NCBI GenBank assembly: GCA_030445745.1
Contig: JASUTE010000005.1
Coordinates: 1-64,000 of the forward strand
Source: Candidatus Cloacimonadota bacterium
GTDB lineage: Bacteria > Cloacimonadota > Cloacimonadia > Cloacimonadales > TCS61
DNA: 64,000 nt
Reading direction: 5' to 3'
In this document: one piece after another, positions 42,817 to 51,637 of the stretch
Position numbering within the stretch: the first letter of the stretch is position 1
Layout of the letters: each line of letters opens with the position of its first letter
The notes under the pieces: generated by a model
What the model saw: the letters and a program-made list of their open reading frames with translations, nothing else
Told to the model about the DNA's origin: nothing
Databases searched by the model: none
Program-made: the position numbers and the translations under genes

Positions 42817-43789
42817 AAGATTTCCGTGATATCGGAGCTAACCGATAACTCATTGTATTGGGAAAGATATTCTGCAGTAATTCCGCTTTTAGCAGTTTAC
42901 GTGTTTGAGGAATATCGCATTTCAAGCGCACTACAGCCTCTTGAGGAAATTCCTGAATATGCGCTTGGAGCCAATTGACTACTCTTTGTTCATCTTCACT
43001 GTAAAAATCCACCTCCAGGTTATACATGGGGCGGGTTGGTAATTTTTCGAAATTATATTTCAAACCATCTTGATCGAGTTCCAAATATACAAAACCTTTC
43101 TGTTCATCTTTTTCCACTATGGAAGTTTTTTCGGTAGAGCCGGGGTATATTGCTGTTAAATTTTTATGTTGCAGCACCTGAGCGCGATGGATATGACCGC
43201 TTAAAACAGAATCTATGTGTTCTGGTATGTATTCTAATGGCAGCACATCCCGGCCATAGCGGAAGGTGAAATTTTTAATATTAGCCCCCTGTAAGGTTTG
43301 ATGACAGCATAAGAAGCGATGATCACAGTCGTTAATACCTTCACTGGCCTGTTCTATAATATGTAGGAAATTATCGCGAATATTAGCGCGTTCATTGGGA
43401 AAACCTACAAACTGAACATAGATGTCGTTTTCTATAAAACCGTAAGTTTTGGGCTCATCAAAAATATAGATATTGGGATGCTTGGTAAAGATAGAATCCG
43501 GCAAGATAGAGCGTTCATGATTACCAGGAACCAGGATAATTTTAATACCATTCTCTGCTGTAGCGAATAGCATCTTGTAGGTCTTATTAACAACCAATGC
43601 AGGTACTTTGCTACGATGAAATAAATCACCGCCATGCACTAAAAAATCTGCCTTTTGTGAGCGTGCAAATTGCAATACTTTGGCAAAATTATTAAAGAAA
43701 TCATTTCCCCGCCTTCGGTGTGAAGTACGGGGAAATATTGGCATATCAAAACCGAGATGTGTATCGGCACAGAAAACGATTTTTATCAT
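42806..43789 (-). CDS. SbcD/Mre11-like metallophosphoesterase
   Basis: A 327-residue calcineurin-like nuclease. Metal motifs are in order: CADTHLGF (D9, H11), HGGDLFH, VPGNHERS, CHQTLQGA and SGHIHRAQ. The phrase RTSHRRRGNDFFNNF after the first motif and YPGSTEKTSIVEKDE after the last are usual in SbcD/Mre11 exonucleases. No SbcC/Rad50 gene is adjacent; instead the Cho-like gene overlaps its end. The pair probably acts in DNA repair. It starts 1 base after the DUF3332 gene with no clear ribosome-binding site. Confidence 0.88.
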   Translation of the reverse strand: MIKIVFCADTHLGFDMPIFPRTSHRRRGNDFFNNFAKVLQFARSQKADFLVHGGDLFHRSKVPALVVNKTYKMLFATAENGIKIILVPGNHERSILPDSIFTKHPNIYIFDEPKTYGFIENDIYVQFVGFPNERANIRDNFLHIIEQASEGINDCDHRFLCCHQTLQGANIKNFTFRYGRDVLPLEYIPEHIDSVLSGHIHRAQVLQHKNLTAIYPGSTEKTSIVEKDEQKGFVYLELDQDGLKYNFEKLPTRPMYNLEVDFYSEDEQRVVNWLQAHIQEFPQEAVVRLKCDIPQTRKLLKAELLQNIFPNTMSYRLAPISRKSYGN

Positions 43790-43790
43790 T

Positions 43791-44306
43791 TTAATCTAAT
43801 CTTAGATCTGTTTTGTAAACTGAACCATCTGGATACACTAGTTCTAGTCTGCTGCCTTCGATTTGGGCTATAGTAGAAATATGGCCATCAGCCTGCAATT
43901 TCCAAGCATTTACTACCGGATCGTAGATAACAGCAACGCTTTTGCCTTTATCTTTACCTTCTACCACTGTGATATCGTAGCGATTCTTAGTAGCCTTTAT
44001 TTCATAGGTGTTGTCTTCGGATGCTACTTTCTGAATATCTACTTCATTCTCGTTCATTGTCACTGGATTTTGTCCAGACCAAAACTCAATAGTGTTCAGA
44101 ACTACTACGTCCAAAAATCCGCATACTTCATATACTGGTATGATCATCATTGCCCACATTACTGCAGTATTTGCCCATTTATTACCAATAGATTGATTCT
44201 TATTGTAAACTTTACGGGTTAGAGCAAAATTACCAAAACAACCGCTCAACATAACTACTACGAGAAGTAATGCAATGATTGTACTAATTTTTCTTAATTT
44301 TTTCAT
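43791..44306 (-). CDS. DUF3332 family lipoprotein
   Basis: A 171-residue lipoprotein with signal peptide and lipobox (VVMLSGCFG, Cys at ~23). NFALTRKVYNKNQSIGNKW and LDVVVLNTIEFWSGQNPV match the DUF3332 family, whose function is unknown. The C-terminal half is beta-rich. AAGGAGGAG precedes the ATG. It heads the nuclease gene group, though a shared function is not implied. Confidence 0.85.
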   Translation of the reverse strand: MKKLRKISTIIALLLVVVMLSGCFGNFALTRKVYNKNQSIGNKWANTAVMWAMMIIPVYEVCGFLDVVVLNTIEFWSGQNPVTMNENEVDIQKVASEDNTYEIKATKNRYDITVVEGKDKGKSVAVIYDPVVNAWKLQADGHISTIAQIEGSRLELVYPDGSVYKTDLRLD

Positions 44307-44360
44307 GTCTCCTCCTTTGTTTTTTCGGTGTTCCCTTCTAAATCAATTTATATTAATTTC

Positions 44361-45116
44361 TTAAAAACCGTTGATGGTAAATCCGCCATCCACAGGTAAA
44401 CATTGGCCAGTGATATAAGCTGCGGCTGGCATGCAGAGGAACGCAACCGCACCTGCTACATCTTCTGTTTCTCCTATCTTATTTAAAGGTGTCCGCTCTA
44501 ACACATTGCTAAGGTAACTTTTATCCTTCAGTACAGATTCTACCAGTGGTGTAAGAATATACCACGGCGCTACAGCATTCACTCTGATGTTATCTTCAGC
44601 CCACTCAACAGCCAGATTTTTGGTTAATTGGATAATAGCTGCTTTGGTCATGCCATATATACTACCAGAACGCACATGGGTGAGGCCAGCAGTTGAAGCT
44701 ATATTTACAATATTTCCCTGAGATGAATTTTTTAATAATGGATAGCAGAGTCTACACATATCAAAAGCAGAATGAAGGTTGGTGTCCATAATCTCGTTAT
44801 ACTCTTTTTCTGTATAATCAATAGTAGGTTTCCGAATGTTCATACCTACATTGTTTACCAGAATATCCAGGCTGTCCCAGCGCTCTTGTATGTAGTCGCA
44901 AACTTCATTGCGAGCTTCTATTTCGCTGATATCAGCACTAATTCCATCAACATTTTCATGTTTTTTACTGAGAAATTCTACATCATCTTTGGTGCGGGAC
45001 ACCACCATTACTTCAGCACCCAGATGCAGAAACTCTTGTAAAATAGCCATACCAATTCCCTTGGTACCGCCAGTAATTACTGCTTTTTTCCCCTGTAAAT
45101 TCCAACGATTGTCCAT
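44361..45116 (-). CDS. SDR family oxidoreductase
   Basis: A 251-residue short-chain dehydrogenase/reductase. The cofactor motif is TGGTKGIG, NNVG follows in DILVNNVGMN, and the catalytic set is S in NIASTAGL plus Y and K in SIYGMTKAA. The C-terminus ends PVDGGFTINGF, close to tropinone-reductase-like and gluconate 5-dehydrogenase-like SDRs. TRTKDD after strand two, with a basic residue, suggests NADP(H). Substrate is unknown. AGGAGAG precedes the ATG and overlaps the end of a decayed gene just upstream. Confidence 0.92.
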   Translation of the reverse strand: MDNRWNLQGKKAVITGGTKGIGMAILQEFLHLGAEVMVVSRTKDDVEFLSKKHENVDGISADISEIEARNEVCDYIQERWDSLDILVNNVGMNIRKPTIDYTEKEYNEIMDTNLHSAFDMCRLCYPLLKNSSQGNIVNIASTAGLTHVRSGSIYGMTKAAIIQLTKNLAVEWAEDNIRVNAVAPWYILTPLVESVLKDKSYLSNVLERTPLNKIGETEDVAGAVAFLCMPAAAYITGQCLPVDGGFTINGF

Positions 45117-45137
45117 CTTTTACTCTCCTAATGCTGC

Positions 45138-45362
45138 TTACTTAAATCCAAAACCTTCAATAATTCCCAATTTAAGATTCTTCAACTATACCGAAATTCC
45201 TCTATTGGGTGCATATTCTGTTGCGTAAACATAATCTTTTAAGGCTATTTTGTAAAGAAAGAATTAAATTTCTATCTTTTCCAAGTTGGAATAACCATTA
45301 ACTTCAAAACCTTCACTCTACGCTTCAATAAATAAAATGCATGCGCACAGACATTGGGCTAT
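45138..45362 (-). pseudogene. Decayed gene end, beta-barrel-like, three in-frame stops
   Basis: One minus-strand frame reads as protein with stops at 45320-45318 (TAG), 45266-45264 (TAA) and 45188-45186 (TAG), ending at TAA 45140-45138. Pieces are SEGFEVNGYSNLEKIEI, FFLYKIALKDYVYATEYA with PNRGISV, and LKNLKLGIIEGFGFK. The alternating pattern and aromatic-rich end resemble an outer-membrane beta-barrel C-terminus. It ends 21 bases before the SDR start, where a coupled gene would sit. No frameshift is needed over 75 codons. The family is not identified, and the N-terminal part is not visible. Confidence 0.55.
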
Positions 45363-45403
45363 TTATAAGAATGATAAAAGTAATAAGAATAATTTTTCTC
45401 AAT

Positions 45404-46183
45404 TTAACTTCCTATACTAGATGAATTACCTCTTTTTTCCAGATAATTTGAAACAACTACAATGGAAACATCGTCTTGCGCCCCATTTTCTCGTGCAATT
45501 TTATACAATTTATCTACTATTTTATCTAAACTTTTTTGTTTATTAAATATCATCTCGATCTCATCATCAATACTTACATCGGTTAAACCGTCTGAACATA
45601 ATAAGAAACAGAAATTTTCTGGTAGAATGAACTCCTTTATTTGAATATCTAAATTCATTTCGAATCCCATAGCCTGGGTAATGAGATTTTTTATAGAACT
45701 GGAAATTATATCGTCTTTTTCAATAAGATTTTTTTCATATTGTTCCCATACCAGGGAATGGTCATCTGTTAGTTGTTGAAGCTGGGAGTTTTCATAGATA
45801 TAAATACGACTGTCGCCTACATTGAAGGTATAAGCTTTATTATCTTTTATAAGCAGGGCAGTAAGAGTAGTGGACATTTTATGCAGGTCATTTTTCTGGC
45901 CGTGTTCTATAATATATTTATTTATCTGCTGAATTTTGGTTTGAAACCAGCCTTTTATCTCGTCTTGTTTTTCTTCATAATAGGCATTTATAAGTTTGGA
46001 ACAACAAAGTTTGCTGGCAATTTCTCCACCTTCATAGCCTCCAACTCCATCGCAAACAGCAAAAAGGTAACCTTTTTTTTGTAATAAGGATGTGTTTATT
46101 TCTGTGGGAAGGGCAAGTGAATCTTGGTTGACAGAGCGATAAGTTCCTTGTTTGGAAAGATAACTATATTTCAATTTATTCAT
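45404..46183 (-). CDS. PP2C-family protein phosphatase
   Basis: A 259-residue metal-dependent Ser/Thr phosphatase (PPM). Metal and core motifs are VNQDSLAL, FAVCDGVGGYEGGEIAS, TALLIKDNKAYTFNVGDSRI, LCSDGLTD and GAQDDVSIVVV. Cytoplasmic and single-domain. Such phosphatases usually partner with Hanks-type kinases, but none is in this window. Its start overlaps the upstream YedY-like gene by 8 bases, so the two are co-translated. Confidence 0.92.
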   Translation of the reverse strand: MNKLKYSYLSKQGTYRSVNQDSLALPTEINTSLLQKKGYLFAVCDGVGGYEGGEIASKLCCSKLINAYYEEKQDEIKGWFQTKIQQINKYIIEHGQKNDLHKMSTTLTALLIKDNKAYTFNVGDSRIYIYENSQLQQLTDDHSLVWEQYEKNLIEKDDIISSSIKNLITQAMGFEMNLDIQIKEFILPENFCFLLCSDGLTDVSIDDEIEMIFNKQKSLDKIVDKLYKIARENGAQDDVSIVVVSNYLEKRGNSSSIGS

Positions 46184-46781
46184 CTAAAAATTCCTTTACT
46201 TCTCCAGCTGGAATAGTGCGGATTTTTCCACCGTTATTGATATCGCGCATTACACCTGCTTCAATTTTACCAGAATCGGAGTAGCCACGTTTTTCCCAAA
46301 ATCCGGGAATATAGTGGTTTAACAACTCTATTTTTACTACACTTTTAGCAGATTTATAGCCCCAAAGATAGGGACAAAACACTCTAACAGGGCCACCATA
46401 ATCTTCTTGCAAATATTGTCCATTAAATTCATAAGCAAGCAGTGATTTTTCCTGTTTGGCCACTGAGATAGGCATAGAAGTATCGTATATTTTGCCTACC
46501 GACCAGAAACGGAGGTATTTCACAGTGGAATCAGCTTTTACTGCTTCCAATATATTTGCAAGCTGCACACCGCCCCAATTACCCCGAACCGACCAGCGGG
46601 TGACACTGGTTAATCTTGCGTCTACTATTGTTTTAGGAAATTTTTTTAACTGTTGCCAACTAAGAGATTGCGGCATTTGGCACAAACCGGTAACTTCTAT
46701 TTGCCAGCTTTCTCTTTTCAATTCTCCTGGATGTCCCTCAGCCCAAAATATTGGTGTATTCATTTTATGAAGATCACTCAT
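46176..46781 (-). CDS. Molybdopterin-oxidoreductase-fold protein, Mo-ligand Cys missing
   Basis: A ~201-residue protein with the sulfite oxidase/YedY fold (WQIEVTGLC, LSWQQLKKFP, WGGVQLANIL, EDYGGPVRVFCPYLWGYK, SAKSVVKIELL). The residue that normally binds molybdenum, the Cys in the strand VxATLxC / HCVTRWS, reads Ser here (ARLTSVTRWS). So it may not be a working molybdoenzyme. No signal peptide is visible. AGGAGGA supports the ATG at 46781; the frame extends 19 codons further upstream to 46838 without a good site. It overlaps the PP2C gene. Confidence 0.78.
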   Translation of the reverse strand: MSDLHKMNTPIFWAEGHPGELKRESWQIEVTGLCQMPQSLSWQQLKKFPKTIVDARLTSVTRWSVRGNWGGVQLANILEAVKADSTVKYLRFWSVGKIYDTSMPISVAKQEKSLLAYEFNGQYLQEDYGGPVRVFCPYLWGYKSAKSVVKIELLNHYIPGFWEKRGYSDSGKIEAGVMRDINNGGKIRTIPAGEVKEFLDE

Positions 46782-46935
46782 TGCTTCCTCCTGATATTCT
46801 TCAATACCCTGGTAATATAAAAAACATAATAAAGGCAAAGTTACCTATTTCTACTCACCTTTGCAAAATAGATTTTTAAAATAATAATTGCAAGAAATAA
46901 ATGTAAAAAAATATTAGTAAGCAGGAGGAGGTAAG

Positions 46936-47409
46936 ATGAAAAAACTGAAAAATCCATATTTAGAAATGCCAGGATTTAACTGTTTTGGTTGTGCCCAAGA
47001 TAATAACTGCGGTTTGCAGATGCAATTTTACGAAGATGGAGAAAACATTATTTCATATTGGAATCCCCGAGAGCATTGGCAAGGATATTTTGATATTTTG
47101 CATGGTGGGGTACAAGCTACTTTGCTGGATGAAGTAGCCAGTTGGGTAGTATTTGTAAAACTGAAAACAGCTGGCGTTACTTCTAAATTGGAAATTAAGT
47201 ATAAAAGACCGATCTCTACCAAGGAAGGTAGTTTGAGGATCGAAGCAAATTTAGTGCAAATGAAACGTAATATTGCCATCATTGAAGCTAGAATTTTTAC
47301 AGCTGAGGAACAGTTAGGGACCATGGCAACCGTACAATATTTCACCTTTTCCCAGCAAAAAGCAGCAGATCAATTTAAATATCCGGGGTTAGAAAAATTC
47401 TATGAATAA
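46936..47409 (+). CDS. Hotdog-fold thioesterase (PaaI-like)
   Basis: A 157-residue hotdog protein likely to hydrolyse acyl-CoA. The N-terminal CFGCAQDNNCGLQMQFY and the active-site helix HGGVQATLLDEVASWVVF are typical of the PaaI/FcoT-like group; LEIKYKRPI follows as the next conserved strand. AGGAGGAGG precedes the ATG. It is divergent from the YedY-like gene and overlaps the cupin gene downstream by 8 bases. Confidence 0.9.
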   Translation: MKKLKNPYLEMPGFNCFGCAQDNNCGLQMQFYEDGENIISYWNPREHWQGYFDILHGGVQATLLDEVASWVVFVKLKTAGVTSKLEIKYKRPISTKEGSLRIEANLVQMKRNIAIIEARIFTAEEQLGTMATVQYFTFSQQKAADQFKYPGLEKFYE

Positions 47410-47713
47410 TCTTTTTTCAGGAATTCCTCCAAAACTTCCAGAAGAACTCAATGAAACTCTGCTGCAAAATGAGAAATTGCGCTTAGAGAGAATTGTTTCT
47501 TACGGGCATAACTCAGCACCAGGTTTTTGGTACGATCAAGAAGAATCTGAATGGGTGATTTTACTGAGCGGAAGTGCTGAAATAGAATTTGCTAATGGCA
47601 AGATTGCGAATTTACATGCAGGAGATTATCTATTGATACCAGCGCATACAAAACACAGGGTAAAAAGCACTAGCAAGAAAGAAAAAAGCGTATGGTTAGC
47701 GCTGTTTTTTTAA
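47402..47713 (+). CDS. Small cupin-domain protein
   Basis: A 103-residue single-cupin protein. EWVILLSGSAEIEFANGK and GDYLLIPAHTKHRVKS are the two cupin motifs, with only part of the usual metal-ligand set. It begins within the end of the thioesterase gene and converges with the PLD gene, the two stops overlapping by 4 bases. Function unknown. Confidence 0.88.
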   Translation: MNNLFSGIPPKLPEELNETLLQNEKLRLERIVSYGHNSAPGFWYDQEESEWVILLSGSAEIEFANGKIANLHAGDYLLIPAHTKHRVKSTSKKEKSVWLALFF

Positions 47714-48987
47714 GAAAAAATATTTTCGAAAAAAGCTAAGAAACTGTTATATTGCAGTTGCTCTGCTTTTCTAATCAATTGGCTCTGCTGGCGATGCTTG
47801 GTTAAGTTTTTCTGCAGTTTAGGCAATATGGCACTACCTGGTAAATCGATAAGCACATTTGTTTCCTGCATTTTTTCCAATGAAACCGAATTCAAGTTGG
47901 AAGAGCCTAGCAGCAAATAGTTATTGTCCACCAGGATAAGTTTAGCATGTAACATTTTTTTATGTAGATATATTTGTGGCTTGTAAGCACTATGTTCCAA
48001 TAACCAGCGCATCGATTTTAAGTTAAGATCGGTTTGTAGATTGGCAGTTTGGGGAAGGAATATCTGTACATGAACTCCGCGGTTGGCTGTTTCGGCTAAA
48101 CGTTGTAGTACGTCCTTATCGCCCCAGTAAGAGTTTTGTATTATCACTGAATTTTGCGCTGTTCGTAGTAAGCTTAATATTTTGCTTTTTACTTCAAACT
48201 GCCGCACTGGCTTAAATTTATTAACAACAAATTCCACCTCGCTGTTACTGGTTACGTGCTCACCGTTTAATTCCTGTAAAAATTGCTTTACAAAATTTCT
48301 GCCATCGAGCTCAATCATATAATCGCTGTATTCGCGGCCAGCCGCATCAAAAAAAACTTCTTTATCTTCAATGTTCACACTTCCTAAAACCAAAGTTTTG
48401 TTATCAAAAATAAAGTATTTGGAATGGTCGTTTTTAATCTGATTGGCAGAAACGGTGATATTAGGATGAGCAGTTAACTTGCCAGCATAAGAAATTTCTG
48501 GCTTTTGTCCAAATTTCCCAGGATGAGCATAGAGCTTTTCCAAGAAAAATTGTTTTATCCACAGAGAGGGAATGGCTTTCTTATGGAAAAAACTGAGTTT
48601 ATTCTCCTCTGTTTTTTCGTGCAGAGCACCTAGTTTATCTTTTTCTATTATTATCTGAACACCGCGGTCGGCAGCTTCCAAAAGCTGTTTTGCTAACATA
48701 TTTCCCACTTTGTCGTCTCGCCAGATGAAACTATGTATCAAAATAGTGTTTTTTGCCTCTTGAATATGGTTAAAAATTGCTGCGAAGGTTTCTTTACCAT
48801 CGATAAGAAGTCTGGCATTGGTGCGTAAATCAGCTGGTAAGTAATCGTGGGAAGCTAAAATTACTTCTTTATTTAAGCTGGGTATATTATTGGGAGTATC
48901 GTAAGCGAAAAATACCAAATAAACGATGAAGATTAGAATCATGACAAAAATGAAGAGAAGTGGGAAAATAATAGTTTTATTTTTCAT
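47710..48987 (-). CDS. Phospholipase D-like protein (cardiolipin synthase type)
   Basis: A 425-residue membrane-anchored protein with two PLD half-sites. The first HKD motif is in NDHSKYFIFDNKTLVLGSVN, the second in LHAKLILVDNNYLLLGSSN. One N-terminal membrane helix (~6-27) anchors it. It may transfer phosphatidyl groups (cardiolipin synthesis) or act as a phosphodiesterase. The two-site layout and length fit ClsA-like enzymes with a single anchor. Its start overlaps the CDF transporter gene by 11 bases. Confidence 0.88.
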   Translation of the reverse strand: MKNKTIIFPLLFIFVMILIFIVYLVFFAYDTPNNIPSLNKEVILASHDYLPADLRTNARLLIDGKETFAAIFNHIQEAKNTILIHSFIWRDDKVGNMLAKQLLEAADRGVQIIIEKDKLGALHEKTEENKLSFFHKKAIPSLWIKQFFLEKLYAHPGKFGQKPEISYAGKLTAHPNITVSANQIKNDHSKYFIFDNKTLVLGSVNIEDKEVFFDAAGREYSDYMIELDGRNFVKQFLQELNGEHVTSNSEVEFVVNKFKPVRQFEVKSKILSLLRTAQNSVIIQNSYWGDKDVLQRLAETANRGVHVQIFLPQTANLQTDLNLKSMRWLLEHSAYKPQIYLHKKMLHAKLILVDNNYLLLGSSNLNSVSLEKMQETNVLIDLPGSAILPKLQKNLTKHRQQSQLIRKAEQLQYNSFLAFFENIFS

Positions 48988-49852
48988 AGGGATCGAAGTG
49001 GATGGTAGCGTTTATGCCATATTCTTCTAACAGTTTTTTTTCTAATTTTTTAGAAATTTTATGACCTTCGCCGATCGTCATGTCGGCTGGCAGTTTAATA
49101 TGGAATGTCATCTCTTTATGTTCTCCATACATGTGCATATGAATATGATGCAGATATACTCTAAAATCAAGTTGAGAACAAATAAATTCTTCCAATTTTT
49201 GTTTAAAATCATCATCCATTTTGGTACCTAGTAGTGAGTTGATCGATTGAGAAAGAACTTCATAGGCAGCATAGAAAAGCATAAAAGAAACGATAACACC
49301 AAGCAGGCTATCAATCCACCAAACGTATCTTCCCAGAAAAATACCAGCTAGTATAAGCAGTGAAGAAAGAGCATCGGAACGATGATGCCAGCCATCTGCT
49401 TTAATTAATTCAGAATTTAATTTTTTTCCTAAATGGGTAGCATATCTTGCCATCGCTTCTTTGAAAATTATGGAAATTATTGTAACAATTATAGCAAGAA
49501 GCCCAAAATTGGCAGATTCATTATTGAAAAAGCGTTGCACCGATTCTACCACAAAATTAACACCAATGACGCCTAAAATTACTCCTATAATAACAGCCGC
49601 TATCAGTTCCATTCTGCCATGACCGTAGGGATGTTTTTTATCTGGTCCGCGATTGGATATTTTGAAACCAAAGAAAAGAATAATAGAGGAAAAAGAATCG
49701 GAAAGTGTGTGCCACGCATCGGCCATTAAAGCTACTGAAGCACTTCTAATTCCTACCCAAAATTTTAAGCCAAACAAGAGAACGTTCAAGATTATCGATA
49801 ATTTAGATTCGGTATAGGCTTGTCTGGTTCTTTCATTTAGGGTTTTATGCAT
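48977..49852 (-). CDS. Cation diffusion facilitator transporter
   Basis: A 291-residue CDF exporter for divalent metals such as Zn, Mn or Fe. Six membrane helices are followed by a cytoplasmic histidine-containing domain (HHIHMHMYGEHKEMTFHIKL). The metal site is ADAWHTLSD in helix 2 and ADGWHHRSDALSS in helix 5 (D-H and H-D pairs). The second His doublet and basic loop fit the MamM/FieF-like branch. Lies between the acyl-CoA synthetase and PLD genes on the same strand. Confidence 0.93.
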   Translation of the reverse strand: MHKTLNERTRQAYTESKLSIILNVLLFGLKFWVGIRSASVALMADAWHTLSDSFSSIILFFGFKISNRGPDKKHPYGHGRMELIAAVIIGVILGVIGVNFVVESVQRFFNNESANFGLLAIIVTIISIIFKEAMARYATHLGKKLNSELIKADGWHHRSDALSSLLILAGIFLGRYVWWIDSLLGVIVSFMLFYAAYEVLSQSINSLLGTKMDDDFKQKLEEFICSQLDFRVYLHHIHMHMYGEHKEMTFHIKLPADMTIGEGHKISKKLEKKLLEEYGINATIHFDPYEK

Positions 49853-49861
49853 TTTTATATT

Positions 49862-51520
49862 CTACTCTTTACTCGCAATAGTGTACAAGAATCGCTTGAT
49901 CTTTTTAGTAGGTGTTTTTTCAAACTCTTCGGGATAGATCTCTAAATTATTTATATGACTGTAAGCTGGCAATTGTTCGTTCAATTTTTTTCGATTATTT
50001 TCCATTATTATTTTCAGCTTTTCATCGCTTATTTTGCGGGAGTCCACAGTTTCTATATCTGGGTAAACCAGAGCGGTTAGTTTATTTTTATGTTCTATGA
50101 TTAAAGATTCTTGGACCAAAGGCATATTGTTCAGGCGTGATTCAATCTCTTCGGGATATATGTTTTGTCCGGAAGGTCCCAGGATCATATTTTTGCAGCG
50201 TCCTTTGATGTAGATAAAGCCATCTTCGTCTAAGATGCCCATATCACCGGTATGTAGCCATCCTTCCTTATCTATAGCAGCTTTGGTTGCTGCTTCATTT
50301 TTATAGTAACCTTGCATCACATTTTCGCCGCGTACTAAAATCTCGCCAGGTTTATTGTGTGGGTCTTCAGAATCGATTTTTACTTCCAATGTGTCCACGA
50401 ATTTCCCTACTCCTTGCAAACGGTGAATTTTATGATTAGGTGAAAAGCTTACCCAGGGCCCGCACTCTGTCATTCCATAGCCCACAGTGAAGGGGAATTT
50501 AATCTCATGCAGAAATTTTTCTGTTTCCTTATTAAAAGCTGCTCCCCCGAGAACAATTTCATGGAAATTACCTCCGAACAATTCAACAAGTCTATTCTTG
50601 ATAGATTTTTTTACCATCTTGCTGATAATAGGCAGTTTAGAAAGGGTTTTTAGCGGCTGCGAATTCAGTTTGGGCTTAATTTGCTTTGTATATATTTTTT
50701 CAATAATTAACGGAACAGTTAAAATTAACTGTGGCCTAACCTCCTGAAGTGCTTTTATAATAATCTTGGGAGATGGTGTTTTATCTAGAAAAATAACATG
50801 GCAGCCCACAGAGAATGGGTACAGAAACCCAACAGTGCAGCCATAGGAGTGTGCCAAGGGCAAGAAATTCAAAATTGAATCTCCAGTTTTAAGCGGCATA
50901 TTATTTTGGGCATTAACAAGATTGGCAGCTAAGCTGTTATGTGGTAGCATTACACCTTTAGAAAAGCCAGTCGTGCCAGAAGTATAAGAAATTTCCGCTA
51001 ATTTTTCATTAGGAATTTTCGGTAATGAGAATGTTTCAGCAGATACATCCAGCTTTTTACCCTTGTTTTTTTGCAAATGCAAATATTGCTTTAATGTTTT
51101 TTTCCTTGTGAAAAGTAGTTCAAAGTTTTCCAGAGAAAAGATTGAATCCAGAGCTGGCATATTAGATTCATCCAGTTTTTCGTAGATAATTTCCGAGCAA
51201 AAGAATAATTTGGAATCGGAATGATTTACAATGTGGTGAATATCATCAGTTTTGAAATCGGGTAGGATAGGCACCACTACAGCGCCATAAGACATCGTGG
51301 CTAAGCAGGTAACAGCCCAATTAGTCGAATTTTTTCCTAGCAATGCTATCTTATCACCAGGCTGTAGATGGTTTTTTCGGAATAAATCGTGAAACCAAGC
51401 AATTTTAGCTGCTACATCACCAAATGTTATAGGTTTTTTTTGAAAATCGGATAACGCATTTAATGTCCAATTCTTTTTTATACTTACTTCTAATAGTTCC
51501 ACAAAATTTTCTTTCATCAT
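49862..51520 (-). CDS. Long-chain acyl-CoA synthetase (AMP-binding)
   Basis: A 552-residue ANL-superfamily ligase that activates a fatty acid by adenylation. Core motifs: SYTSGTTGFSKGVMLPHN (A3), GYGMTECGPW (A5), WLHTGDMGILDEDGFIYIKG (A7-A8). The catalytic lysine near the C-terminus falls in PTKKIKRFL. Soluble. GGAG supports the ATG at 51520, with a second ATG in the next codon. A role in phospholipid or lipid-anchor metabolism is likely. Confidence 0.92.
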   Translation of the reverse strand: MMKENFVELLEVSIKKNWTLNALSDFQKKPITFGDVAAKIAWFHDLFRKNHLQPGDKIALLGKNSTNWAVTCLATMSYGAVVVPILPDFKTDDIHHIVNHSDSKLFFCSEIIYEKLDESNMPALDSIFSLENFELLFTRKKTLKQYLHLQKNKGKKLDVSAETFSLPKIPNEKLAEISYTSGTTGFSKGVMLPHNSLAANLVNAQNNMPLKTGDSILNFLPLAHSYGCTVGFLYPFSVGCHVIFLDKTPSPKIIIKALQEVRPQLILTVPLIIEKIYTKQIKPKLNSQPLKTLSKLPIISKMVKKSIKNRLVELFGGNFHEIVLGGAAFNKETEKFLHEIKFPFTVGYGMTECGPWVSFSPNHKIHRLQGVGKFVDTLEVKIDSEDPHNKPGEILVRGENVMQGYYKNEAATKAAIDKEGWLHTGDMGILDEDGFIYIKGRCKNMILGPSGQNIYPEEIESRLNNMPLVQESLIIEHKNKLTALVYPDIETVDSRKISDEKLKIIMENNRKKLNEQLPAYSHINNLEIYPEEFEKTPTKKIKRFLYTIASKE

Positions 51521-51637
51521 AACATAACTCCTATTTTGTAATTTTATATACTTTTTTAAAATCGATCCCTAAATCCTTAAATTAATAATGAACATTATTC
51601 ATAAATAGAGTTTGAAAAAATTTTAAGCAAGGATTTT

